Below, one piece after another: positions 1 through 9,293 of a stretch of DNA of 64,000 nt. The stretch's first letter is position 1. Every line of letters starts with the position of its first letter. Both the position numbers and the translations under genes were made by a program. The notes below the pieces were generated by a model. The model saw only the letters and a list, made by a program, of their open reading frames with translations. It had not been told where the DNA came from and did not search any database. Origin of the DNA: Maribacter arcticus. Lineage in GTDB: Bacteria; Bacteroidota; Bacteroidia; Flavobacteriales; Flavobacteriaceae. Where the stretch lies: positions 124,001 to 188,000 of the forward strand of contig NZ_FUYL01000010.1 of assembly GCF_900167935.1 (NCBI RefSeq), written 5' to 3'.

Positions 1-558
1 CATATTGGCCATAGAATAATCATTGAATTGGAAGGTTGCGGTCGGACTCTCAACTGAGACCAAAGCAATTCGCTTACCTGGATTAGATTTAAGGAAATTA
101 TGTGCGTAGATGAGACCTGACACCCCAGCAGCACAACCCATCTCAGTCACAGGCAGCCTAACAATATCTTGACGCATACCGAGTTCATTGATTAAATAAG
201 CATCTAAGGAAGGTATCATAATACCCGTACAACTTACCGTTATGATATAATCGATAGAATCAGCTTGCCAGCTACTCTTTTGAAGAGCGTTTCGCAGCAC
301 ATTTGCTCCCATACGTTTCGCCTCCCTAACATAAATTTTATTTTTATCTTCAAAAGTGGTGGCTACAAATACCTCTTCTGGGGGCATTATGGAATATCGC
401 TTGTCTACGGCGGCACCTTCAAAAATCTTAATGACCTTACGTGTAAAGCGCTCTTCCTGACCGCTTAACCAAAATTCAACTAATGGCAGTATATCCTTTG
501 TATATCTAAAATACTCAGGTAATTCTTTGGTAACACTAACAATTCTTGTTTGATTCAT
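1..558 (-). CDS. Type III polyketide synthase, C-terminal half beyond the window edge
   Basis: Only the first 186 codons (ATG at 558) are in the window. Type III polyketide synthases are homodimeric thiolase-fold enzymes that extend an acyl-CoA starter with malonyl-CoA on one active-site Cys. The N-terminal half of the fold is intact: TVSCTG near residue 110, then EMGCAAGVSG, which places the nucleophile at Cys142. The His and Asn of the catalytic triad would lie off the edge. The gene is the last of a minus-strand run (FAD oxidoreductase, methyltransferase, synthase), starting 23 bases after the methyltransferase stop. The context suggests a methylated and redox-tailored alkylresorcinol, alkylpyrone or quinone-like lipid; the product is inference. 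Confidence 0.9.
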   Translation of the reverse strand, partial: MNQTRIVSVTKELPEYFRYTKDILPLVEFWLSGQEERFTRKVIKIFEGAAVDKRYSIMPPEEVFVATTFEDKNKIYVREAKRMGANVLRNALQKSSWQADSIDYIITVSCTGIMIPSLDAYLINELGMRQDIVRLPVTEMGCAAGVSGLIYAHNFLKSNPGKRIALVSVESPTATFQFNDYSMANM

Positions 559-581
559 AGTTGTTCTTAGTCTTCAATCTA

Positions 582-1289
582 CTACTTCTTTTTTAAAACC
601 CATACATATCGAAAGGCCCATTTCCATTCAATTTGGTGAGATGCATTTTTTACTTGAGCTGCATACCCCATTAAATCTTTCTTTTTAAACGCTCTTCGTA
701 TCGATAGCAGCCCATCTTTTTTGGCTATTTCTGTTTTAATAAAAAAGAAGCTAAACGCCTTGAATAAATAATAAGCTATAGGATTACGCTCTAAATCATT
801 GATAACGACCCCTATAGAAGCGAGGGAATTAAACTGATTTACAAATTGAACCACGCCTTTATCTGTGAAATGATGAAGGGTCAACGTAGTCATTACCACA
901 TCTATACTATATGCTGAGAAATCAGCAGTTAAAATATCGGCTTCTAAATAAGTAATCTCAGGATATTCTGTGGAATAATAGGTTGCTAATTCTAGCCCTT
1001 GTTTATTTAAGTCTACTCCTATTAACTTGAGGTGAATATTTCGCTTTCTAGCTTCCAAAGCCAGCTTTCTAAGCATGGTTCCTTCCGCACAACCCATATC
1101 TAAAATCGTATACGATTCCTTATTTTTTAATGCAAGAAGCTTAAAAACAGCACTTAAAGTAATACTATAACCACCTAGTAGCCTATTTACCTTATTTATA
1201 TCCTGTAGTATCGTATCCAGTTCTTTGGTAGTACCAGAATAGGTATCCATAATCTCAATTTCAGTACTTCGCCGTGTAAAATCTACCAT
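582..1289 (-). CDS. Class I SAM-dependent methyltransferase of the polyketide cluster
   Basis: 235 aa. The SAM-binding motif I is TILDMGCAEG (residues 61-70), followed by the acidic loop GVDLNKQ (91-97) and a post-motif region TLTLHHFTD typical of UbiE/Ubie-like small-molecule methyltransferases. The start codon overlaps the stop of the upstream oxidoreductase by one base (TAATG), so translation is probably coupled. Position between an oxidoreductase and a type III polyketide synthase suggests it methylates the polyketide product. The substrate and methylated atom cannot be told from sequence. One copy of the recurrent 12-bp palindrome lies inside this gene, over the codons for Tyr60-Thr61. 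Confidence 0.85.
   Translation of the reverse strand: MVDFTRRSTEIEIMDTYSGTTKELDTILQDINKVNRLLGGYSITLSAVFKLLALKNKESYTILDMGCAEGTMLRKLALEARKRNIHLKLIGVDLNKQGLELATYYSTEYPEITYLEADILTADFSAYSIDVVMTTLTLHHFTDKGVVQFVNQFNSLASIGVVINDLERNPIAYYLFKAFSFFFIKTEIAKKDGLLSIRRAFKKKDLMGYAAQVKNASHQIEWKWAFRYVWVLKKK
1104..1117. repeat. Palindrome copy 1
   Basis: AATCGTATACGATT, a 14-bp perfect dyad with core ATCGTATACGAT at 1105-1116, inside the methyltransferase gene. Confidence 0.85.
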
Positions 1290-2413
1290 TAGGTTATCAA
1301 TTCTCCGTGTGTCTTCGTTATAATATATTTTAACAAGGTTTTCGATTTTCCAACCGTACGAATCCCCATTGAAACCATTGATTTGTTCATTAAGATACGC
1401 TGTAATTTTCTACCGAACCATAAACGTTTGCTAAATGTATTGGACCATACTTTTTTATAATCATTCTCTAACTGATGTCGTTCATAGTTTGAATCCTCAA
1501 AAAATCGCAATACCAATTCAGATGCAAGTTTAGCACTATGTATTGCCATTGCCATTCCATTTCCACAAAGTGGATGTATTAATCCTGCTGTATCACCACA
1601 CATGAGCATATGGTCCACCACTGCATCTTTTTTATCAAAGGAAATCTGGGCAATGGTCATGGGTTGATTGAATAATGGTTTTGCGCTTGATAAAAATGAA
1701 TTCAGAAAAGGGTTTTTCGCCACAACTTCATTATTAAAAGCGGTGATGTCTTTATATTTTTTAAAGGTTTCATAATGTGCAAGGTAACAGAAGTTGACCG
1801 CCCCCGATTCCGTTTTAGAGAGTCCGCCGTATCCTCCATCAAAATTATGCAAACCAACTAGTTCATTAGGAAAATCAGGTGATTGATAATGAGCTTTAAC
1901 CGCGAGCCAAGAGTTCTTTTTGAGACTGAATTCCCTTTCCTTATTTTTATCTAATACCGAACGCTTGCCATAGGCACCTACTACAATTTTGGAAGTATAT
2001 GTATTAGTTGTTGTAGTAATTGTAAAAACATCGTTCTTAAAAGCGGTACCATTTACTTTTTCAAAATAAAATATTACCCCCAGTTCCTTGGCTCGTTGGT
2101 ACAGCAAATGATCTAAAGCATATCTACTTATCCCAAAACCACCGAGTGGTAATTCTGTTTCTACCAAAAATCCTTTGTGAGTTGAAATTTGAAACTGTGT
2201 GATATCAACAGCCCCGACCGAACTAGGAAAAAGACCTAGCCTATTAAAATAAGGCAATATCTCTTTAGATACGTATTCACCACATACCTTATGATGCGGG
2301 TATATATTCATTTCAAAAACACCAACATGCTTCCCTTCTAAAGCCAAATGAATAGCCGCAGTAAGCCCTGCAAGACCGCCCCCTACAATAAGTATATCGT
2401 GTTCTTTCACCAT
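1289..2413 (-). CDS. NAD(P)/FAD-dependent oxidoreductase, geranylgeranyl-reductase-like
   Basis: 374 aa. An N-terminal Rossmann FAD site (DILIVGGGLAGLTAA, residues 6-20) and a second FAD motif near residue 270 (MLMCGDTAGLIHPLCGNG) place it in the p-hydroxybenzoate hydroxylase/geranylgeranyl reductase flavoprotein superfamily. It is the first gene of the minus-strand run leading into the methyltransferase (one-base stop/start overlap) and the type III polyketide synthase. It may hydroxylate or reduce the polyketide or its lipid tail; which of these is undetermined. No membrane segment is evident. Confidence 0.85.
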   Translation of the reverse strand: MVKEHDILIVGGGLAGLTAAIHLALEGKHVGVFEMNIYPHHKVCGEYVSKEILPYFNRLGLFPSSVGAVDITQFQISTHKGFLVETELPLGGFGISRYALDHLLYQRAKELGVIFYFEKVNGTAFKNDVFTITTTTNTYTSKIVVGAYGKRSVLDKNKEREFSLKKNSWLAVKAHYQSPDFPNELVGLHNFDGGYGGLSKTESGAVNFCYLAHYETFKKYKDITAFNNEVVAKNPFLNSFLSSAKPLFNQPMTIAQISFDKKDAVVDHMLMCGDTAGLIHPLCGNGMAMAIHSAKLASELVLRFFEDSNYERHQLENDYKKVWSNTFSKRLWFGRKLQRILMNKSMVSMGIRTVGKSKTLLKYIITKTHGELIT

Positions 2414-2434
2414 TGGGAAGTTACACCAAAAACA

Positions 2435-2462
2435 AAAAGCCCTGCAAATGCAGGGCTTTTAT
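2435..2462 (-). terminator. Intrinsic terminator of the OmpA lipoprotein gene
   Basis: A perfect GC-rich stem GCCCTGC/GCAGGGC with a 4-base AAAT loop, extended by AAAA/TTTT on the flanks. It lies 29 bases after the OmpA-like stop and before the start of the flavoprotein gene, both on the minus strand, and so separates two transcription units. Confidence 0.85.
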
Positions 2463-2490
2463 TTTAACTCAATACCAAAATAAGTTTCTC

Positions 2491-3183
2491 TTAATTGGTT
2501 TGTGTTTTTGCTTCTTGCTTTAAAGATTCGCTAGCAACAATTGCTAATTCAACTCTTCTATTTTTTGCTTTACCTTCTGTAGTTGTATTATCGCCTACTG
2601 GTTGAGTTTCACCGTACCATTTTGTATCGAAACGACTTGCATCAATTCCTTTACTAATTAGGTAATTAGAAACCGACTCTGCTCTTTGTTTTGATAAATT
2701 CATATTATATTCATCAGCACCTGCACTATCAGTATGTCCTTCAACCAAAACATTAGAATTAGGGTATTCTTTGAAAATACCTGCTAACTTATCTAATGTA
2801 GTAGCCGAAGTACCTTGAATGTTCGATTTATTAGTTGCGAAGTAAACACCTGCTTCTTCATTAAAAGTTACATTAATACCTTCACCAACTCTTTTTACTT
2901 CTGCACCCGGAATCTCTTCTTCGATACGTTCCGCTTGTCGGTCCATTCTATTACCGATATAACCACCTGCAGCACCACCAATGGCAGCACCTAAAATTGC
3001 GCCAAGAGCAGTATTATTACCACTACCAACATTATTACCCAAAACACCACCGATTACTGCACCACCTGCAGCACCTATAACAGCACCTTTTTGAGTTTTA
3101 TTTGCGTTTTTAACCGTACTACAGCTCATTACCATAGCAAGAGCGATTATGTAACTAGTTTTACGTATTATCATTGTTTTCAT
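2491..3183 (-). CDS. OmpA-family lipoprotein with glycine-zipper segment
   Basis: 230 aa. A lipoprotein signal peptide ends in ALAMVMSC, so Cys21 is the probable lipidation site. Residues 33-80 are a glycine-rich zipper (GAVIGAAGGAVIGGVLG and a second Gly-rich helix). The C-terminal half is an OmpA peptidoglycan-binding domain with NVLVEGHTDSAGADEYNMNL and the conserved QRAESVSNYL helix. Proteins of this type tether the outer membrane to the cell wall. It follows the lipocalin-like gene by 29 bases and is followed by a strong terminator, so the two form a small envelope operon. Confidence 0.93.
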   Translation of the reverse strand: MKTMIIRKTSYIIALAMVMSCSTVKNANKTQKGAVIGAAGGAVIGGVLGNNVGSGNNTALGAILGAAIGGAAGGYIGNRMDRQAERIEEEIPGAEVKRVGEGINVTFNEEAGVYFATNKSNIQGTSATTLDKLAGIFKEYPNSNVLVEGHTDSAGADEYNMNLSKQRAESVSNYLISKGIDASRFDTKWYGETQPVGDNTTTEGKAKNRRVELAIVASESLKQEAKTQTN

Positions 3184-3212
3184 AAACTTAAATTTAATTT
3201 TAAAGTAGGTTA

Positions 3213-3692
3213 TTATTTTTTAGTAAACTCATATACTACGTTTACCGCAGTACCGTCTACCATAACGTTAGATTTCAAAATCATTGCATATTCAGTTAAA
3301 GTTTCAATATTTAAACGGTAGCCCGCTCCACCAGAAATATCCTGATTTTTTTCATTAATAAATTTAAACTGTAACTGACTAGTGTAATTTTCTTCACGCT
3401 CTACAACAGACCATCTAATGTAACGGTCTCCACCAGTACAAAGGGTTGACTGATTAATAGTATATCTACCAGTACTGTTATTGTCACGAAAGAACCACTC
3501 GCTGCCTTCAAGACATATATCTTCTACGTCGTTAAATAAGACTGCTTTTACGTTTCCAGTATTGCCTTCAAAAGCAACATTGTTCAATGTCCAAGTTCCG
3601 CTTAATAAGTTTCTTTTTCCACGTGCATCTTTTGATACAGAGCAAGAGGATACTAAAAGAACAATACTAAATAGCCAAATCATTTTTTTCAT
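3213..3692 (-). CDS. Lipocalin-like lipoprotein
   Basis: 159 aa. An N-terminal lipoprotein signal is visible (IVLLVSSC, Cys17), followed by the start of a lipocalin-type barrel, LLSGTWTLNNVAFEG. This resembles the short lipocalin-family lipoproteins that often sit next to OmpA genes in flavobacteria. The ligand is unknown. It is the first gene of the two-gene envelope unit with the OmpA lipoprotein. Confidence 0.75.
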   Translation of the reverse strand: MKKMIWLFSIVLLVSSCSVSKDARGKRNLLSGTWTLNNVAFEGNTGNVKAVLFNDVEDICLEGSEWFFRDNNSTGRYTINQSTLCTGGDRYIRWSVVEREENYTSQLQFKFINEKNQDISGGAGYRLNIETLTEYAMILKSNVMVDGTAVNVVYEFTKK

Positions 3693-3839
3693 AAGTAAAT
3701 TTATTAGGTTTGATTCTATATACGTTAATTCTTACTTTTTGGATGGATTACTATCCATTATAATCCAACATATAACGCAAATATCCACCTAAAGTATATG
3801 ACACTTTGGCTCTTTTAAGAATAATGTTAACGTATATGC

Positions 3840-5816
3840 TTAATAAGCAATGAGTTCTAATAAAGCAGATTCAAATCTAGATTTGGCAAGATATTGTTGT
3901 TCTAATTTTGCGTCAAATGGAATTGGAGTCTCCAAACTACCAACTCTTCGTATTGGTCCATCTAAATACTCAAAACAATTCTCCATTACTAAAGCTGAAA
4001 TATCGCTTGCAATACCTCCAAATAAACTATCTTCTTGTAGTATGATAAGTTTACCCGTTTTTTTAACGGAATCATAAATAGCATTAATATCTAAAGGCTG
4101 CAAGGTTCTTAGGTCTAATAAGTCGGCCTGAATTTCCATATTATTATCTAAACACTCTAAAGCCCAATGCACTCCTGCACCATAGGTAACTATGGTAATC
4201 GAAGAACCTTCTCTAAGAAGACTAGCCTTACCAAAGGGTAACGTATAATAATTAACCGGCACTTCTTGATACATACTTCTATATAAGCCTTTATGTTCAA
4301 AAAATAGTACAGGGTTTGGGTCCTCAATCGCTGTTGCCAATAAACCTTTAGCATCGTAAGGAAATGCAGGATAAACAACTTTAAGTCCTGGTGTCTTGGT
4401 AAACCATGCTTCATTGGTTTGAGAATGAAACGGACCAGCCGCTACTCCCCCTCCACAGGGCATACGTATAACAACATCAGCCTTTTCTCCCCATCGATAA
4501 AAACTCTTGGCTAAATAATTTACAATAGGATTGAAGCCGGTACTAGCAAAGTCGGCAAATTGCATTTCCATTACCGCTTTTATACCATTAATTGACAACC
4601 CCATAGCAGCTGATACTATTGCCGATTCACAAATTGGAGTATTTCGTACACGTTCCTTTCCAAAATCTTCAACAAAGCCATCTGTTATTTTAAACACACC
4701 TCCATATTCAGCAACATCTTGCCCCATGATAACAAGGTTGTCGAACTTTTTCATCGATGCTCTTAATCCATCAGAAATCGCATCAATTAAACGTATGTTT
4801 TTGGTATGTATACTAGGTGTAATATCTTTAAATTCAAATTTTTGGTATACCTCACTTAATTCTTTACTTTCATTAGGAGTTATCGATTCTTCAGCGTATG
4901 CTCTTTGTAAATGTTCATCGATTTCGGCTTGAAATTCAGCTCTAATGCTATCTATAATATCATCTGTTAGTATTTTTTCTTTCTTTAAAAAAGAGGTGAA
5001 GTTCTCTAACGGATCTTTCTCAGCCCACGTATCTAAAAGATCTTGCGGAACATATTTTGTACCACTAGCTTCTTCATGCCCACGCATACGAAAAGTTTTA
5101 AATTCCAGTAAAACTGGTCGTGGATTAATTCTCATATCCTCAACCAATTCCGATACTTTGATATATACTTCTAAAATGTTATTACCATCGATAATATGAG
5201 ATTCCATACCGTAGCCAATTCCTTTATCGGCTAGGTTTTCACATCTAAATTGCTCGTTGGTAGGTGTCGATAATCCATATCCATTATTTTCAATACAAAA
5301 CAAAACAGGTAATTCCCATACAGCAGCAACATTTAGTGCTTCATGAAAGTCACCTTCACTGGTTGCACCTTCACCTGTAAATACAGCGGTTACTCTTTTT
5401 TCATTTCGTAATTTATGAGCAAGAGCAATACCATCAGCTACACCTAATTGTGGTCCAAGATGAGAAATCATTCCTATTATTTTAAATTCTTGGGTACCAA
5501 AATGAAAACTTCGGTCACGACCTTGAGTGAAACCGCTAGCCTTACCTTGCCATTGTGTAAAAAGTCGGTATAATGGTATTTCTCTTGTGGTAAACACCCC
5601 TAAATTTCTATGCATTGGCAAAATATACTCATCACTATTCAATGCGCTAGTAACCCCTACCGAAATAGCTTCTTGCCCAATACCACTAAACCATTTAGAG
5701 ACTTTACCCTGACGTAAAAGAATTAACATCTTCTCCTCTATCATTCGTGGCTTAAGCATTGATTTAAAAAGCTTTACCTTAATATCGTCAGCTACTTGAA
5801 AAGGTTTATAATTCAT
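3840..5816 (-). CDS. 2-oxoacid dehydrogenase E1, fused alpha and beta subunits
   Basis: 658 aa. Residues 1-320 are an E1-alpha domain with the thiamine diphosphate motif GEGATSEGDF...NN (GDG-type, here GEG) and the phosphorylation-loop-like region RGHEEASGT. Residues 340-658 are an E1-beta domain with QDVAEYGGVFKITDGF and the transketolase C-terminal fold. The enzyme decarboxylates a branched-chain 2-oxoacid or pyruvate and passes the acyl group to the lipoyl arm of E2. E2 and E3 are not adjacent. Subunits that are separate in most bacteria are joined here, as is common in Bacteroidota. Substrate preference (branched-chain or pyruvate) is not decided by the sequence. Confidence 0.92.
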   Translation of the reverse strand: MNYKPFQVADDIKVKLFKSMLKPRMIEEKMLILLRQGKVSKWFSGIGQEAISVGVTSALNSDEYILPMHRNLGVFTTREIPLYRLFTQWQGKASGFTQGRDRSFHFGTQEFKIIGMISHLGPQLGVADGIALAHKLRNEKRVTAVFTGEGATSEGDFHEALNVAAVWELPVLFCIENNGYGLSTPTNEQFRCENLADKGIGYGMESHIIDGNNILEVYIKVSELVEDMRINPRPVLLEFKTFRMRGHEEASGTKYVPQDLLDTWAEKDPLENFTSFLKKEKILTDDIIDSIRAEFQAEIDEHLQRAYAEESITPNESKELSEVYQKFEFKDITPSIHTKNIRLIDAISDGLRASMKKFDNLVIMGQDVAEYGGVFKITDGFVEDFGKERVRNTPICESAIVSAAMGLSINGIKAVMEMQFADFASTGFNPIVNYLAKSFYRWGEKADVVIRMPCGGGVAAGPFHSQTNEAWFTKTPGLKVVYPAFPYDAKGLLATAIEDPNPVLFFEHKGLYRSMYQEVPVNYYTLPFGKASLLREGSSITIVTYGAGVHWALECLDNNMEIQADLLDLRTLQPLDINAIYDSVKKTGKLIILQEDSLFGGIASDISALVMENCFEYLDGPIRRVGSLETPIPFDAKLEQQYLAKSRFESALLELIAY

Positions 5817-5937
5817 AAAGACTGTATATTTTGCAAATAAAATATAAATGTAACAAAAATGCGTTCATCAAGTATCATTTATAACACTGCTTATAAATCC
5901 ACAATAATTATTAATTTTACATAAATCCCATAAAAAC

Positions 5938-6888
5938 ATGAGCTTAGTACCTAGTGTTGATTTGTCAGATTTTCTTTCGGAAGATCCAAGGAGAAAACAA
6001 AAGTTTATTAATGAAATTGGTAAGGCCTTTGAAGAAATCGGTTTCGTTGCTTTAGGCGGACATTTTCTATCAGATCAATTGGTTGATTCATTGTATGCAG
6101 AAATAAAAGAATTTTTCAATTTACCTGAAGATATAAAAGATGGCTACCAAATAGAAGGTATTGGTGGTCAACGTGGATATACTTCATTTGGAAAAGAACA
6201 TGCCAAAGGAAGAAAAGAAGGGGATTTAAAAGAATTTTGGCATTTCGGACAGTATGTAGAGGATAATGACGCATTAGAAAAAGAATACCCAGCTAATGTT
6301 ATCGTTAAAGAGCTTCCAAAATTTAATGCAGTTGGTAAAGAGACGTATAAGATGTTAGAGAAAACTGCAAAATACGTTTTACGTGCACTGGCATTACATT
6401 TAAAATTAGATGAATTCTATTTTGATGATTTCATTAAAAATGGCAATTCAATCTTACGCCCTATACACTACCCACCTATTACATCAGAACCTAAAAATGC
6501 CGTTAGGGCGGCAGCTCATGGCGATATTAATCTGATTACCTTATTAATGGGTGCTCATGGCAAGGGACTTCAAGTGAAAAATCATGAAGGTGAATGGGTA
6601 GATGCAATTGCCAGGCCTGATCAATTAATGATTAACGTAGGCGATATGCTTTCACGTTTAACCAATAACAAGTTATTATCTACAATACATCAAGTAGTTA
6701 ACCCGCCAAGAGAACTTTGGGGAACTTCTAGATATTCTGTTCCATTTTTTATGCACCCAGTTAGCGAAATGCCTCTCAATTGTTTAGATAATTGTATTGA
6801 TGAAGAGCATCCTAAGCTGTATACCGATATTACTGCAGGTGAATTTTTACATGAGCGTTTGATTGAATTAGGATTGATAAAAAAATAG
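5938..6888 (+). CDS. Isopenicillin-N-synthase-like Fe(II)/2-oxoglutarate oxygenase
   Basis: 316 aa. The N-terminal DIOX_N-like region starts with PSVDLSDF. The jelly-roll core carries the iron ligands His194 and Asp196 (AAHGDINLITLL) and His251 (STIHQVV), and the co-substrate Arg265-x-Ser267 (SRYSVPFF). These are the complete catalytic residues of non-haem Fe(II) oxygenases of the isopenicillin N synthase/flavone synthase group. The substrate is unknown; a beta-lactam role should not be assumed. The SUI1 gene starts only three bases after the stop, so the two are probably co-transcribed. Confidence 0.88.
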   Translation: MSLVPSVDLSDFLSEDPRRKQKFINEIGKAFEEIGFVALGGHFLSDQLVDSLYAEIKEFFNLPEDIKDGYQIEGIGGQRGYTSFGKEHAKGRKEGDLKEFWHFGQYVEDNDALEKEYPANVIVKELPKFNAVGKETYKMLEKTAKYVLRALALHLKLDEFYFDDFIKNGNSILRPIHYPPITSEPKNAVRAAAHGDINLITLLMGAHGKGLQVKNHEGEWVDAIARPDQLMINVGDMLSRLTNNKLLSTIHQVVNPPRELWGTSRYSVPFFMHPVSEMPLNCLDNCIDEEHPKLYTDITAGEFLHERLIELGLIKK

Positions 6889-6891
6889 GTG

Positions 6892-7221
6892 ATGGACTTA
6901 CAAGATCAACTAAAAAATCTTTTTCCGGATCATGAACCGCAAGATGTTCTATCCGAAAAGGAGAATGAAAATAAAATCTGGTTACAAGAGGACCCTATAA
7001 TTTGTAAGTATGAAAAACGTAAGGGAAAACCCATTACCATTTTAGAAGGATACACGGGTGCTAATGAAGATTTTAAAAAGTTGGCAAAAGAAATCAAGAC
7101 AAAACTTAGTGTTGGCGGGAGTTTTAAGGATGATAAAATTATCATTCAAGGAGATTATCGTGATAAAATTATGACTATTTTAAAAGATAAAGGCTTTAAA
7201 GTCAAACGTGTAGGTGGATAA
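6892..7221 (+). CDS. SUI1/YciH-family translation factor
   Basis: 109 aa from the ATG at 6892; a GTG immediately before it could also start the frame, but the ATG is preferred. The SUI1/eIF1 domain occupies the C-terminal two thirds, with KPITILEGYTG and SVGGSFKDDKIIIQGDY, the usual basic loop and GG-K-D-I-IQG strand. YciH-type proteins bind the 30S subunit and influence start-codon selection, especially under stress; the role in this phylum is inferred. It sits directly behind the oxygenase. Confidence 0.9.
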   Translation: MDLQDQLKNLFPDHEPQDVLSEKENENKIWLQEDPIICKYEKRKGKPITILEGYTGANEDFKKLAKEIKTKLSVGGSFKDDKIIIQGDYRDKIMTILKDKGFKVKRVGG

Positions 7222-7328
7222 GGTATTTATATCCTTTAAATGTAAACTTCTACTTGTTTTCTGTTAAATTATTTTTTAACGTTGTTATAAGTGTTATTTT
7301 TAATCCAATCAAACTAAATCAAGCTGGT

Positions 7329-8261
7329 ATGAGTTCTCTTTTACACATTACCAATGGGGATAATTTTACCCAACGTCTCCAAAAATTAAACCTCGATGGC
7401 GATGTAATCACATGGAACGAAATGCTATGTGAAGGAAAGACTTTACCCACCGTTGGGACGGAAACATTTTGGAAAGCAAGATTCGAATTCCTTCATAAAA
7501 ACTATAAAGTTTCAAAATCTTGGTTTATTGAAAAGACCTTAAAAGAATATAGATCCTTGTGTAGCCATAAGCAGCAAGACCATATTATATTATGGTTTGA
7601 GTACGACCTTTTTTGTCAAGTTAATATGCTTGCGGTAATCAGTTGGTTATTAACGCATCGTAAGTACGCTCAAATTTCCCTTGTTTGTAGTGGAAAGGAA
7701 GATGATTCAGATAAAATGTATAGTCTGAATGAGCTTACCGATGAGCAACTATTGAATTTATACAATAATAAAAAAGAATTAACACAAGACGATGCGGAAT
7801 ATGCTGATTATGTTTGGCAATTATACTGCAGCAATAATCCTATACGTTTAGAGAATTTAACTGACTTTAAAGATTATCAGTTCGATTATTTAGGTGATGC
7901 CGTTAAGACACACTTAAAAAGGTTTCCAAGTATTGCTAACGGATTAAATGAAATGGAAAACACCATATTACGTTTAGCTCTTAACGAAAAGCCTAAGTCA
8001 AAGTCAGAGTTCATGCAGGTTATCCTTAAAAATCAAGGAAACTTAGGTTTTGCTGACACACAATACGATAGAGCAATAACCCGCCTAAAACCTTTAATAA
8101 CAAGCTTAAACCCTGTTCGTTTGTCTAAAAAAGGAAAAGAAATATTAGAAGGCAAAACAAGTTATTATTCCTGTATTCAAGATAATGACGTGTATTTAGG
8201 AGGTGCATTAAAATACAATTTTCTTTACAACACCGATTCTAACAGAATTTTAAAGCTATAG
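7329..8261 (+). CDS. DUF1835 domain protein
   Basis: 310 aa from the ATG at 7329, which begins MSSLLHITNGD, the conserved first strand of DUF1835; upstream in-frame TTG codons would add an unsupported tail. Recognisable features are HITNGD, WNEMLCEG and the central WFEYDLFCQVNML segment. The function of the family is not known. The nucleoside phosphorylase gene begins one base after the stop, so the two are probably translated together and may be linked in function. Confidence 0.8.
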   Translation: MSSLLHITNGDNFTQRLQKLNLDGDVITWNEMLCEGKTLPTVGTETFWKARFEFLHKNYKVSKSWFIEKTLKEYRSLCSHKQQDHIILWFEYDLFCQVNMLAVISWLLTHRKYAQISLVCSGKEDDSDKMYSLNELTDEQLLNLYNNKKELTQDDAEYADYVWQLYCSNNPIRLENLTDFKDYQFDYLGDAVKTHLKRFPSIANGLNEMENTILRLALNEKPKSKSEFMQVILKNQGNLGFADTQYDRAITRLKPLITSLNPVRLSKKGKEILEGKTSYYSCIQDNDVYLGGALKYNFLYNTDSNRILKL

Positions 8262-8262
8262 C

Positions 8263-9129
8263 ATGCAATTAAGGCCTGCAGAGCTTATCATAAATGAAGA
8301 TGGAAGTATATATCATCTTAATTTACTCCCAGAAGATTTAGCTACTACTATAATCACCGTAGGTGACCCCGATAGGGTTAGCCAGGTTTCTGGTCATTTT
8401 GACAGTGTTGAAGTAAAAAAAGGAAAACGAGAATTTGTGACCCATACCGGACATAAAAACGGGAAAAGAATTTCGGTTATTTCTACTGGCATTGGTACAG
8501 ATAATATCGATATCGTTTTAAATGAACTTGATGCCCTGGTAAATATTGATTTCAAAACCAGAACATTAAAAAAGAATCATACCTCTCTAAAAATTGTTCG
8601 AATTGGTACGAGTGGCGCAATACAAAATGATATTCCAGTAGATTCGTTTTTAATGAGTGAGTATGCCATGGGTTTCGACGGTCTATTGCATTTCTATGAG
8701 CACGAGAATATTAGTCATGTTCAAATTGAAGATGCCTTTATTGCATATACCTCTTGGGATAAGAACAAAGCAAGGCCATATGTGCTTAATTATTCAAAAA
8801 AACTAGGAGATGTCTTTAAAAATAATCGTATACGATTAGGATTCACCGTAACAAATACAGGCTTCTACGGACCACAACAGCGCCAACTGAGACTAAAACC
8901 AAGTCAAATGGAACTGATGGAAAAACTATCATCTTTTAGCTATGAAGGACTCTCTTTAACCAATTTAGAGATGGAAACTTCAGGTATATATGCCCTATCT
9001 CAGTTATTAGGTCATGAGGCGGTTTCGATGAATTGCATTTTAGCCAATAGATCAACCGGTGAATTTTCTACTAATCCTGCAAAGTCAGTCGACGAACTAA
9101 TTAAGTTCTGCCTAGAACGGTTGGCTTAA
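8263..9129 (+). CDS. Uridine-phosphorylase-like nucleoside phosphorylase
   Basis: 288 aa. The NP-I fold is clear: VGDPDRV near residue 33 (phosphate/sugar site), STGIGTDN, IRIGTSGAIQ-type strand (IVRIGTSGAI) and LEMETSGIYAL near the C-terminus, which carries the Glu-Met-Glu that holds the ribose. Members cleave uridine or related nucleosides with phosphate to free the base and ribose-1-phosphate. The base specificity is not readable here. The second copy of the recurrent palindrome (8823-8838) lies inside the gene over the codons for Asn-Arg-Ile-Arg-Leu. Confidence 0.87.
   Translation: MQLRPAELIINEDGSIYHLNLLPEDLATTIITVGDPDRVSQVSGHFDSVEVKKGKREFVTHTGHKNGKRISVISTGIGTDNIDIVLNELDALVNIDFKTRTLKKNHTSLKIVRIGTSGAIQNDIPVDSFLMSEYAMGFDGLLHFYEHENISHVQIEDAFIAYTSWDKNKARPYVLNYSKKLGDVFKNNRIRLGFTVTNTGFYGPQQRQLRLKPSQMELMEKLSSFSYEGLSLTNLEMETSGIYALSQLLGHEAVSMNCILANRSTGEFSTNPAKSVDELIKFCLERLA
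8823..8838. repeat. Palindrome copy 2
   Basis: TAATCGTATACGATTA, a 16-bp perfect dyad with the same core, inside the nucleoside phosphorylase gene. Confidence 0.85.
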
Positions 9130-9293
9130 CATACATTTAGAACAATCTTAGTGTTGTACTTCTTATTTTTACCGAAAGACCATTAAAAAAAGAGTGTTAG
9201 ATTTTAATTAATCAAATAGCATCTTAAAATTCAATAAGGAAACCACTCTGATTCGATATCAATATGCCACATATAAAACATTAAAAATACTAA

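Noticed and set aside
7254-7328. N-terminal extension of the DUF1835 protein from a TTG codon
   Set aside because: The conserved domain opens at the ATG at 7329, and the extra 25 residues have no homology or signal pattern.
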